A stretch of DNA of 64,000 nucleotides from Synchiropus splendidus (taxonomy: Eukaryota > Chordata > Actinopteri > Syngnathiformes > Callionymidae): NCBI RefSeq assembly GCF_027744825.2, contig NC_071340.1, forward strand, positions 7,393,501-7,457,500, given 5' to 3'. A program made the position numbers and the translations under genes. This document shows positions 38,201 to 51,463 of this stretch, in pieces; within the stretch, counting starts at the first letter, position 1; every line of letters starts with the position of its first letter. The notes under the pieces are model-generated. The model ran no database searches, was not told the origin of the DNA, and worked only from the letters and a program-made list of their open reading frames with translations.

Positions 38201-41200
38201 TAACAGTGAAGCGATTCTCTTAAAAACATCTTTAAATGCGATAAATGGAATGATGAAAAACGAATCATTTTACATCATTTAAACATTGTTTTGATTTTTC
38301 ACTGGCACACTTTCTAGGGTTTTCTTTGAAAACCAAGATCAATATGTTCTTCAGACTAATACGACTTCTTTGTCAGGTGACACACTTGTGTGCTTAGCTC
38401 GATGTTTCAGTCTGCTGGCCCATTTTCGGGGCCGTGATCTGAATATTGTAATTGCAAATAGCAATACAATAATCACTTCGGGGAGCTGACTGCTCTCCAG
38501 GGACATTCAGAAACTCCATTTGTGGGAGGTGCCGATGGCAGATTAGAATATCACCTTTTAATTTCAAATCATCACACTCTCATTGAAAAGTTTAAGGAGG
38601 ACCTTGTGCCATGGTTGGCTCAGGTGAACAGCCAACTGTAACTGGCCTACAGAAGACTGACACAGACGAGGTTAAGTTTTAACAAGCTTTAATATACAAC
38701 AAAGAAAAATAACGGGGCACCAACAGAAAACAAAGAACTAAAGACGTCTATCCAAAACGTGGAGCGAGAATGCGGAAACACTCAAGGAAGGGGAAAAACA
38801 CAGAAACACAGAAAAGAGGCGAATTAAGCCAACTAACAGGGACAACAAAAACTGCACTCGGATACACACACGAGGCGGAGTAATACTCAAACACGACCGC
38901 GAGGAAGAAAAAGCCAACAAGAGAAAATAAGACACAAGTTAGAAAAACTCATATTGGGCCCGGTAGAAGGTTTACAAAGAACGTGGGTGATACAGATTTC
39001 GAGACGAACTTTACCGGAGGACGTGGAACAACCATCTGGTTGATCATCGGACGAGCTCCAGCTGCGCTGCCATGAAGCTGGGGGGAACAAAGGAAAACAC
39101 AGACAGGACATAACAAATAAAAGCACAAGAAAAACATAACACCTTGCCTACAAATCCGACTTTTCTGACATTTGATTCATATCTATGAATTCCTCCTCTT
39201 CATGATGCATTAGTCCCTCATCATGATGCTGTGTTTGGAGGTTATTGCTATATAAATTGAAATTTCGGTGAATGAAAAGTTACAAGTGACATCGGCACAG
39301 CTCTGAACACGTCCTCCTCCGTGGCTCTGTCTGAGCCATGCTGGAGAGACCAGTCTGCTTTGGACCAGATCAAAAATATAATGCATGATTCGAGTGACTT
39401 AGTTTAGTGTTTTGTTGTGATCTTAATTAACACGTGTTGTGTGTGCGCATGAACAACACACACTCAAACAGCACACAGTACAACATAGAGGTGATTTACT
39501 TGATTTGTCTGCCATCAGAGGTACACCTGATGTGGAAGTGAGAGACAGAACTGTGCCATGAATGTGTCCATTGGAAGTGTCAGATGTTACTTTTACGACT
39601 TTGACTATCCAGGCCCAGATTTGTGTGTATTAATGGGTGAATTGCAGATTCAGCAGTAAAATAATGAATGATTGTCACAAGGACCTTTTTTCATCTCATG
39701 ATCTTTCAATTCTTTCTTGAATTAATTCTTGCAAAGAGTTAACTCATCAGACACCAGTTGCTTGTTGCATTTAAACATGCCAAGCTGCAAATATTAAGCC
39801 TGATGTACTACTTCACACATGCGGATGGCAGATGCCTTTAACTTCAATCTGAGCAACATTTGTGAGTGATCAAAGTTTTGTAGTGAATAGATTTGTTAAC
39901 GAGACGAGGGAGGATGATTGTAGTTCTGTAGTAAGAGCATAACAGAGAGCATGAGAGTGAAAATGACTGACTCAGATTCTGATGAGGAATATGTTCACAC
40001 TCTGATGAAGCTGTTTTGTCGGGCAGTAAGACAGAAAGGAACGCTGCTTAGCATCAGCGAGTTCATTTGCTGTGAGTCTACAAGCAGAGAACAGCATACT
40101 GGAGTCGACACATTGCTTCACCAGGTCCGGGGACTTAGCAGCAGGGTCAAATTCTGCTTGTTAATATAAAAAAATGCATAAGTAATGGCACATGTGGTGC
40201 AAGTTGTGGGATAAAATACAGTGTGAGTGACGGTGGAGGATCAGAGGCGTTCACAGCCCCATCGCAAACGACAACGACGATGCCCAGCTGTCATCATTGT
40301 TACTACTATAGATGATAGAAAAAACATTTATAAATGTAATGTAATTCACTACGGCTGCCACTTGTTGACATCATATTGTACAAATTTAATGAGTGAATTT
40401 ACTTCCAACCCAAACCGGGGGTCACATTAAAGATTTTTTTTTTTTTATTCAGTGTACCTTTATCTCTCACCATTTTCAAGCTACAGCCCTTGGAAATAGT
40501 AATGCCAAAGTGGAATATTTTATTGAATTGCTATCTTTATGAGGACCTCTCATTGCCATAAAGCTTACCCCAGCCTCTCACCCTCAACCCTCCTGAACAA
40601 GTGGCTTACTTTAACCAGGACTCTGAACCAAACGTAAACTTCATAATAATTATTTCTTTTAACATCTTCATCCTCAAATTGAGGCTTGGATTTGTGGGGT
40701 CTGACCAAGGAGGTGCTTTGCTAAGAATTTTGCCCCACGAGTAAGGATAAACCAGGTACTCACATGCACACATTTTCGTATTTCTGCCCTTGTTAAGAGT
40801 TTTGGGGTTTCTCAAAAGCTCTCCCAGCCTCTCACCCTAAACTTAACCATCCAAAACACCAGGACCCTGAACAAACTTAAACCCAATTATCATGACCCAG
40901 TTATTTTAAAGCCCTCATCCTCAATTTGAGGCTTAACCTCGTGGGGTCCAGCCAAAGGTCCCCACAGTCATATGGTCCTCACAAGGATAGTGTTTTGTCA
41001 AGAATTGGTCTCCACAATATAGGATAAACTAGCCCACAGACACACTCATTCCGTCGTCGCTGTAGCCATCTTCTAAATGTCATTGCGCCTGACCACGCTG
41101 TGCACATCCATGTGTGACGGATAGAAATTATTTATATTTATACATTAAGTGGCTTAATTATAAATGATGCAGGTTGCGCTGCCAGACGGCCTATGCTGGG

Positions 41201-44200
41201 TGCAGCCTCCCGGTGTTTGCTCAAGTCAAATATGCTGTCTTAATGTGGCAGTGTTGATAAAGCTTGCTAAAGTTTTGCCCACAACATATTCAGTTTTCAT
41301 GGATTATTACTTGGACTATCTGTTTTATTTTGCTGCTGATTGTGTTGTCCTGTTGGTACCCCTCGATCCCTCTCATGGCATGAGCCTGGCAATCCCCTTA
41401 AGTGAATGATGGATTACACTCCATTAACCCTCTCACCTGCTAGCTGTCCCCATTAGGACTGACCCCTGCTGGACAGGTAAACAGGCCAATGTTTACAGGG
41501 AACGTTTGATGTGGCATTAGATAAATAGAATCGAGATAAACAACACAGCGGTATGCTTGGTAAGTCTCTTCCAGTTGACCTGTTTTGTCACAGTGAGAAG
41601 ACTGGAATTAAATATTGACCTATGATCACACTGTAATACTGTAAACATCTCTCTCGCCTCTGGTTGCAAACTGTGGCTTGGCATAACTTGTTCAAACATT
41701 ATGTAGCTCCTGGTTAGACGTGTGATTCTTGGACCAATATGATACGTCACCTCATTGCTTTATAATTCTGCTACATCTGCCGTCCTCTTTATTTCCCCCT
41801 TTGAGGGCCACAACAGACTAAAGCAAAGCATACAGCACCTTGACTTGCTGTATTTGTCCGTTCTAAGAGAGTCACTTGAAGCAGGCAATCTTGCATTAAG
41901 GATTAAGTGGCCGCGCTGCTTTCATAACCTCCTCACTTCCTGCTGATTATGCTAATAATCTTGGAGCCTCACACACACAAACGCACACACACTTGTGCTT
42001 GGATGTCATCTTTCATCCGCATGGGTCCAGAGTTTTCATTCACCACAGAGGCACAGAGTGGTTAAATTTGAAAATACTCGATCTATGTCTCCGTGTACAG
42101 CTGATCCGGATTCTTTTGTCACTGCTGCCGCTGCCTTGTTGCCCTCCCCAAAAGTTGTCACTTCAATACAATATCAGTGGACTAGCTTATTGTAAATATT
42201 GGCACAAAATCTTCAGCAACTCTGTCAGTATAAATAGCAGTAAACAATTCCAAGTTTACTTTGAACACCAAAAGGCAAAATTTATTTTTTCAAACCACAG
42301 TGAAACAAGACCATACGGAATTGAAATTCATACAGGTTGCTCCCCGCTGTGCCCCTAAGCATGTAGTATGATGACAGCAGATTCATGGGGTTCATGTGGA
42401 TGTCTGAAATGGCAATGTTTTTTTACAGCCCACTTTTTTGAAAATAGAGTGGATAATGGAAAAATGTGGTTTCTACATGGCAGATGCCTTAGTATTGAAT
42501 TTCATTCTGTATACATCAGGAGTACCACAAAAAAAATCAGTATTCACTATCAAGTTACGATTTATTTGATTGTAATTGTTTATTTTTGGTAGTTTTCTGT
42601 GCTAAACTGCATTATTTATGAACTTAGTTTTCTCATGATTTGGAGACATGATGAAGTAAGGAAAATGTTCCAGTGCCAGGCACTTGCACAGATATTTTGG
42701 GGGACTGTTTGTCGCTGGAATGAGCTACTTTCGTGTGTCTATTGTGACAAAACCATGTTACATTTCGGAGCAGCTCCATATGTGACTTCATTGTGGCATT
42801 CTGGTCAGGGCATATCCCCTGGAAACCTAAGGGTGCTGGTTCATGTCCGGCATTCATCTTTTAAATTGAGTGCATTTTACAGTGAGGTAATTAGAAATAT
42901 CAAACAAAACATCAAGGGCATTGTAGAATGAGGAAAAAAAGGACTCCAGAAGGGCCACTTTCCTCATGCAGTGAAATGCTCGAGCACCACTAGGTGTCTA
43001 TCTGTACACGTCCCTGACTGCAGCGAAATTAAATGTTTTAAAAGTGATGACTGTTATTAAATCGATAATCCACAATGGTGTGCATGAATGATGTCAGCAT
43101 CGCAGACAGTAAAAACTCCACAACTTCCTCATTTTTCAATTGTATCTAACCTTATATTGCAGGTTTTAATTGTCACCCTTTGTCTGTGCAGACAAATTCA
43201 ATGCCTACGTGACTTTGAAAGTGCAGAATGTCAAGAGCACAACTGTCACCGTCCGAGGGGACCAGCCATGTTGGGAGCAAGACTTCATGTTGTGAGTATC
43301 CCATTGTTGTTGCCTTTCTGGAAAAAGCTGGTTCTTTCCTCTCAGTGTGTGACAAGTGTGACCAAACAAATGTACTACCATCAATCTCAATGTTCCTTTG
43401 GACCAATGCAGGCATGGTATCCTCCATTAGCTGACGTTCTCGCAGGCTGTAATAGGCCTCACTGAAATAGAACCAGTGCATCAGTTGCCTGTGGAACTCG
43501 GGGCTGGCTGGCTGTCACAGGCTACTAAATGGGAATTTGTGGTTTGAGCAGGTAGGATGGATGGAGGGAAATTGCATGCCAAGCTCAGATAAGTGGATGA
43601 GTCAGTGATAAATCTAATGAAATGTCCATTCCAGTCTGATTACACCGGGGAGCTAAAGTAGCTGATTCTAAAATCCAACAGTGAGACTCACAGGGGCACT
43701 TTGGTCGGTGAGCTTTTATAGCTGGACATCCGCTGTGTTTGTGACCCTCTAATATGAGGGTGTCAAGCTGAATCTCAGAAGAATTGTGTGGGTCTTGGTT
43801 TTTGTTCCTACCGAACTAACTGCACCTTCAGACATCTGATAGGTGAAACTCTATGCTCCTGATTGGTTGGAACCTTTTTGGGTTTGGATTTTGGGTTTAA
43901 CTCTCATGCTGTGACGTAGTTCAACAAAAGTTAGTGAGGTAACAGCCATGCGCATATTAAACATTACAACAAGATTCCGAGCTAAAATAAACTACATCTT
44001 GGACTTTAATGTGTCAGTTTCAGTTGACATTTTTTTTTTGTAAAAAAAACCCCCAATGCTGTTTGATTAGTTTTCTTGTCCCAGGGGAGCTTCTTCACTT
44101 CCAGATTCACCAAAACATCCCGACTGAAGGTGATTTGACAAGTCATGAGATTTTAAGCTTTAAAAAAAAGTGCAAAAAGGTCAATTAATTGTAAAATACA

Positions 44201-47200
44201 GTATTTATATTACTATTTTGTTCCATTTCTATTTAACTTTTACACACATTTCATGGAATAATTTTCCTTTAAACATTAAAATTTTTATTGAAAAAGCATG
44301 TCATACATTCCAGTATTCAGAATATCATCATGGTATCCCACCTGGACTGAAAAGCAATGATCATTTGAGTGTAATTTAGTGACATGTTACATACATTGTA
44401 GACATAGTTGAAGTGAGATCTAAATGGTTTGACATCGCCTATCCACTTTGATCACAGTTTATAAAATGAGTCCACTTGCTCTCCTTTGGAAAATGAAATT
44501 GAAATGAATATTTTAGACCCGCATGAGACAGATTTCTTCCCCACATTAGTGGCGATAAAGTCTTGATGTTTTGGCCAATAATTTGTGCTTTTTATTTACT
44601 CACCCAGAGTCAAGGGGACATCAGCCAGAAGATACCCAGATATCCATTGTTGAGCTTTTCCTTCCTTCTTCGCTTAGAATATCCAAAAATCTGGTGTAAA
44701 ATTTTCTATGCTGAAGCTAAACACATTTGACTTGAAAATGTTGGTTCTGCTCTTCCTACAGAACCACAGTGATATTAGCTTCTTTAATTCCGTCCTCGTT
44801 CAATTTACTGTCTGGTTCAGTATGAAGCTCATGTTATAACCCAATAAGCGCTCTTGTCAAATGACCTTGTTATAACCTCATTACAACTGAGTGTTTGGCC
44901 ATCAAGCCGCACCGATTACATAACATCCTGCTACAGTCCCACAAGCCAGTGAGTCAATAAATATATTGTAAAAGTTATGTCTGTTCCATGCAAAGTTTCT
45001 TTCAAATAACCCTTGTCATGACTGATGTTAACGCAGAAAGGTGTTGGTAGTCATATAGAATTCAATCAAATTAATGGTGTGAGATGCTGTTGGAGGGTCC
45101 AAGTGGATTTGTCCTGATCGAAGGTCTCCAATGGTGCACGAAAAAATCAGCAGGCAGAGATGAGGGATCATTAATGATGCATGATCGGTGGACACAAAGT
45201 TGACCATTGACAAATGACCATTTGAAAAGAGAAACATTATAAACACAGGGTGGGTTGCAAATGAATGGTAGACATGGAAGACAGAGTCACAATACTGACT
45301 GTGATTGTGGCGGGCCATGAGGATACTCTTTGCCAGATGTGCAGGCCGTCGTGCTGTCATGTGATCATGTGTAAGATTGAGCAGGTGGTACCTCGTCTGT
45401 CCCAGCTGACCCTTGACCGCAGCTTGGCTAGCTTTTCAGAGAAACCTCCTCATCTGTCTAGCATGTTGGCACTGGTCCGCTCAATGCAAATATCTCAAAT
45501 GCCAATACTTCAAAGCCTAAATCTGATTATGAATCTTTTTTTTTAGATCCATTATCTGCAATCATTATGAGTTGAGTGGATTCTCTCAGAAATACAGCAT
45601 GTATGTCTTCGGTGACTGGCCAGAAAAGAGTCACATTACCCTTCAACATTTTATTATGAACATATTCATTAAATGGAATCTATATTGTTTTGTACAGAAT
45701 TCAGTATTTATAAATGTGACATATATAATTATGCTAATGCATGGACTGATAATATCAACACTGTTCAACACAATTTTGCACTGTTCTGTAAGACAGCAGT
45801 GTTTATATCTTCAATTGTGGCCGAGCGTTTTTGCTGTGACTTTTGTTTGTCAGTGAGATTGAAAGTCCTCTGTTTGATGTTTTAAGTCAAAGACGGAGAA
45901 AACCGGTGAAGCAGTTTCATTTATTTTTTTAGGTGACCAATTCAGGCTTTCCCTAATCTTAATCTCTTGAGCTCTCAATCTCTGGCTGTCTGCATCTAGT
46001 TAACCCTCCCCAAATCAGGAAAAGTTAAGTGCGATGTAATCATTGATTTTGTGTTGAAAGGTTGTAGCCGTCTTCTGTTGGATGTCGCAGGTCAATTTAG
46101 CTACCTTGTCTTCTTAAATTGTGCGGAGAACTCAAATGGATTTTGTGCGCTGATACCCAAACTAGTGGTATGCGTTACCATCAATCCACACTCTCCTCCT
46201 CTGATCACCCATTCATTCACTGTGTGTGTGTGGTCTGTGTGTTGGTTAGCCAGCACTTCAGATAAGAAGATTTAAATCTTGATCCTACAGTCGCTGGGGT
46301 CAGCTCGCCTCACGTGTTTATCAGCAGCTACGTCAACTTTTGATTTTTAAAGCAGGTCTTCATTTTCCTTTTCACTGAGTCCAGTTGTTTTTCTGTCCTT
46401 CAGTGTTCATTTTCTGACCTGACTCCCAGTTGTGTGTCACTTGGTGCTGTTACCTCACCATGCCTAGTAGCAACATGACATGTTAAATCTTTACCAAGTC
46501 TAGGTTTTGTAGTATGGTTGCAATAGCTAACCGTAGGTGAATCTGATAATAATACTGCTATGAGGCATAAGACACCTTATTTTGGGGCCAATATTTAAAA
46601 GTGGAAAAAACAGTTAGCTTCTCAAACTAATTTGAAAGGTAATATGAATCCTTTCATTCAGTTTTAGGGCTGAGTATTGTTTAGAACCCCTGTATTTACA
46701 GGTGAGTTTGTCGTGATCACGTGACTGTTGTTTGTCGTCGTATTGATTCTATTCCACTCTAATGCAAAGGCTTTGCTGTCATTTCGGTGGGGGATAGAAA
46801 ATCACTACTAATGTGAGAGTGCCTTGTTAAATAGTTGTTTCCACGCCTAAAGGAACATTTGTGGCATGTCACCTCACATACGGAGCAAAAATCTAAACAG
46901 AAAATTGATGTAACTTGTTCGTTTATGTGGAGTACAGAAGTGGGAGACATGGCAGTTCTATATATGAACACAGGAAACTAATGGAAACTTTCTTTGGCAT
47001 TGACTTTGTCAGCACCTGTTGAACATTAGCTGTGTGAGTGTGTGTTGAGGTGACATTGTGAAGTGGAGCATTGGATAGTAAAAAAGTTTGACTCTCAGAT
47101 TGGCCGAATGAAAATGACTTCAGAGTGACAAGCCTGGTCTACATGATGAAAAACATGAAATGCTGAACTCACTTTAAATCATGTGATCGCTGAGCTGATA

Positions 47201-50200
47201 CAAGTCAAAAGATTACATCCAAAATGTTTGCCTATTCTGACTGAACTCCACGACTTCAGAACAAACTACTGATCAGAGACACATTTAATACTTGGCTAAA
47301 AACTCATTTTTAGAGGCTTTCATTTATGTATTGGCTTCCAAACCTTTTCTTAGTTCTGCTTCACTGAAGGAATAGCTGTACACCTTTATGGGCCAAACAT
47401 TCTATGTTGTTCTGCCAGAAAAGCATGTTGTTCTCAAAGTGTTCTAAAAAATGCGATAGTAATGAAGCTTTACAATAATTCAAATAATGATTATTATTAC
47501 AGGCCTTTATGTGCAGTGACATCACCTGCCCTGCTTCAACACCCTCCCAGACTTTGTCGTCTGTAATTTCCCTCTCATCCAGTCTCTTATTTTTCTCTTA
47601 TAAACCAAAGGGTTGATAGATGTGTGTGTGTCTGTGTGTGTATGTAGGAATTACAGTGTGATAAAAATACACTTTTTCACTCCCTCCATTACCTGACAAA
47701 CAATTTTCTTCAATAATGGGAGTGATGGAGGGCACACGCCACTGTCGGGGATGTGTGCAGACGCACATACGCACACACACACTTCTGTGAATCTCTCATG
47801 TCATGTTTGTATTGACTTGTCTGACTGTTTTTTGGGTCTGAGTCATAGCTTAAAATCGGACCCATCTTTTTCTTTTGCGGGTGACCCACTGTAGCCAAAG
47901 GAAAGAGCCACAGATAGCCGAATTTAAGACCAGGGTTCTCTGGCAGGATGGACAGGTGGAGTATGTCTAAGTCAATAAGATGGATCTGTTTTCAGTCACG
48001 AGTCTTTCGCGATGAAGAAAGAGCCCAAGCAAAAGACACAGTTGCTCCCTATACTTTGTTCTCCTACCTGTGGTCATATTGTAGTGACCCTCGTAGACCC
48101 TGTAGAGATTCTCGATGTAGAAGAGCAACAGAAGGTTTGTGAGGTGAGAAAAAATATTTTTGTGATCAACTTAAGCCTTTTATCTTTCGCCCCAGGAATG
48201 TATAACAATTGTTACTTATCATAGATGAGACAAAAGCATCCGAGCTGCCTTCCTAGTTCACTCGCTTGATGCAATGAGCCTCTTCAGTCAGATGGGCAGG
48301 TGACATGATGAATCAAAGCTGAACTGATTAGTCTATCAACAGGAGCTCTGGAAAAGATGGCAATCATGCAAAAGCGATGAAATGTCAGGGCTTTGACTTG
48401 TCTTCTTGATTTGTTTGTCTCCTACACATACATTCATGCTGGGAGGTGTCAGCAGCCCTGACTGACAGGCAGTTAGTGGGAAATATACAGCAAATATAAG
48501 TCAGTGATCTGAATGATGGATGCAGCCTCTCCAATGGAACACTTCAAACATTTTCCAGAATCATTTCCAACGGAACCAAGGATTGATTGTTTCATTTCAC
48601 CCGTTGTCATAGAACCAGGCAGTTGCCGATCGTTGACTGAGAGAACTCAGTGAAAAGAAGTCTGCATATTGTTGGTTGCTGGGAAAGGCTTGTGTCATTT
48701 GCAATACTTATTATTGAACTGTGTTGTGTGTTTCCACAGTGAGGTCAACCATCAGGAGTCTGGTCTGGTGGTGGAGCTGTGGAATAAAGGCTTAATATGG
48801 GACACCATGATTGGGACAGCTCTGTTACGCCTGGACAGCATACGGCAGTCTGAGCAGGTGACTACACTCACGCGCAGGCACGTGCACTCAAACACTGATT
48901 CCAAGAATTAAGAATTTATTACTTTATCAAATCTGTCTTGAGGTTGGTTGTTGAAGACATTACGCGCCAAAAATGCAAATTTACTGGTAGTGGGACTTTA
49001 ACAAGTTAATTACGATTAATTAATTACAACCAAAAAAAAAATTAATGTAATTTAATTTAACAGTTTGCTCTCCAGACAACACAGAACCTTTGTAGGTGCA
49101 GGAGTTTCTGGTCCGCTGATCACACTGATGCACAAGACACGTCTCAGCTCGGATGATAACAACAACGTTTCCACTACTCTGAATGTATTTGAAATTCCTT
49201 TAAAATTTGAATTTTTATACAAATGTTTTCAAGACATTAAAAGAGCTTTAGTTTAAATAAGGTTATATAAAAACTTGAATATAGCCACCATCGTGATTTG
49301 TTGTCAAACTGATGCAAAATACTGTAAAGTAAATATATATAGTATAAATATACTGCATAATATAACTAAATATTTTGTTGTTTAAATATATGTGTTGCTC
49401 CATCATTTGATTCAGTAATATGCCAAATTCATTCAAATTAAAAAATGTAGCTTCAAATTATTTAATTTTCTTATACCATTAAACTGCGATTGTTTGAGAT
49501 AAATTAATCACAAATTTATTAATCACAAAATTACCTTTTTTTTATCGAACAAAACAACAACATCAGAAGTGGGTGTATCAGTTTCAACAACTCCCTGGGA
49601 GAGAAGAGACCAAGTTAGAGAGGTTTGACCAAGGATGTTGGAAGTGAAAGAAGAGGACAGTGAATGAGATTCACGGATGTCATTATGGATAGATCCATCC
49701 AGATAAGAGATAAGGGCTGAATGGGGTCGACTTGTGGTAATATATCAATGTATATAATATGACTCAATATGAGACTTAATTTTGGCATGCTGAAGGATGA
49801 AAAATGTTGAATAGTTTTAGTAACATGTGCCCATATAGAATATAGATATTTATGTCTATTTTCTACCTTGGTAAACTGGCAGGATTTAACAATGTGGTTT
49901 AAAGTCCTTGATGCTAAAGGTGACCGTTACTGATGTGCAGTTTTGTCCCTGTTTTGTTATCGTCTGGATGTTGGTTCCCAGAAAAGTGATTAGGCTGTGA
50001 AAGGACAGATGTTTAAGCAACTGTGCAGGTCACTTACATAACCATGTTTTAATCCCGAAATGAGATGAGCATGCTATTTGGCATTTATATTCTGACATCA
50101 CTGTTTTCAGCAAACTATTATATTTAATATGAGTGGTACATATCTTTTTTGGAGGGTGGGGGGCAGTCATTTAAAAAAGAGCTTCTGAAGTTTTGTTCTG

Positions 50201-51410
50201 TTTTTAATTTGTTTGGCACACACAGTTTTTGTGAATTCAGTTAAGCCCTCTCTGACACAGCTGAGCAGCTCCTTGAAACATGGCTGTTTTTCAAAATGAA
50301 GTGTCATAACAACACTAGGCCATTTGAGTTGCATGGAGGGATTAATTTAAATGGAAAGGAAGGCGAGGGCTGTCCTCACTAAAGCCACCGTGCCATAGTG
50401 ATCATCTCTTTACCAATCGTCTGTTTTTTTCCAGTGTGTAATTGTGTAATAGATGCTTCATCATCCTCATCCTGAGTGTGGCTGTTTCAGGAAGGGCCGG
50501 GAGAGTGGACCAGTCTGGATTCAGAGGTGTTGATGCGAGAAGATGAAATCTGCGGCACCACCAACCCGACTCCTCATCGAATCCTGATGGACGCTCGCTT
50601 CGAGCTGCCGTTCGGTGTGTTTGGGTGACACAACCATTGCGAGACTCATGGCCCATACTTAAACTTTATACGTATATGTTTGCATACAGTCCTAAAGATT
50701 TCACAAAGAAGCCTCACAAAGATATGCTCCTTCTTCTCTCCGTAGAATTGAGGAAATACTATTTATATATCCTGTTCATTGAAAAGAACAAGAATGACTT
50801 TGTTTAGTGAATTATTTATTCAGGAAAAACAACATGATGAAACAATAGAGCAATTAATGATTCATATTTAGTTTCACCCGGTAACTTTCTGTCTCCATCC
50901 TACGCACGAGGATTCCTGCTGAGCTGACGTGTCTTTTCTGTCTCTCGCGTTGTAGAAAACCCTGCAACCCCTGAAGTGAAGCTATTTCCAGGCCCCGAAG
51001 TGGCAACATCTGTAATTAAACATGCATGAATGGGAATCTGTTGGACTTCAATGGTGTCTGCAGAAATAGTTGAACTTTAAATTGCTTTGTCACTGTCAGG
51101 ATTCTTCCATTATTTACTCCCTTTTTTGCTCTTCTGGCTGAGTTTGCGTCCACTGTCTCTTGCCTGAAACATGTCATTCCTTTACTTCGTTCTAGACATC
51201 CCGGACGATGAGGCGCAGTACTGGACCAGTAAGCTGGAGCGAATCAACACCATGAGGATACATGATGATGTGAGTCTTTACCACAAAGGCATTAATCAAT
51301 GAGTCCACCTTGTGTAAGGTAGATAAAGGTTAAGGTCACTGTTGGTCCTGGATAGGATTTAAGACCTGTCCAGCATGTCCAAATCATCTTGCCTTGAGGT
51401 TTTCTTTTCA

Positions 51411-51463
<53 letters not shown>

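Larger units (their letters stand above)
36841..43191. other. unc13b intron 2, 6.4 kb
   Basis: This contains the duplicated fish repeat at 40.5-41.05 kb. It also holds a purine-rich, CpG-containing block at about 38.64-39.15 kb that looks inserted but that I cannot name. No host exon is supported. Confidence 0.7.

Noticed and set aside
47996..48143. Exon-like segment in unc13b intron 3 with acceptor TTTTCAG, donor GTGAGA and an open frame ([20 protein letters not shown])
   Set aside because: It is 148 bases, not a multiple of three. Inserted between exons 3 and 4 it would shift the frame. Exons 3 and 4 join directly in phase to give the expected C2A sequence.
50955..51030. Possible extra unc13b exon after GTTGTAG ([15 protein letters not shown]...)
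   Set aside because: No usable donor in phase. Exons 5 and 6 already join to give the conserved [15 protein letters not shown] sequence.
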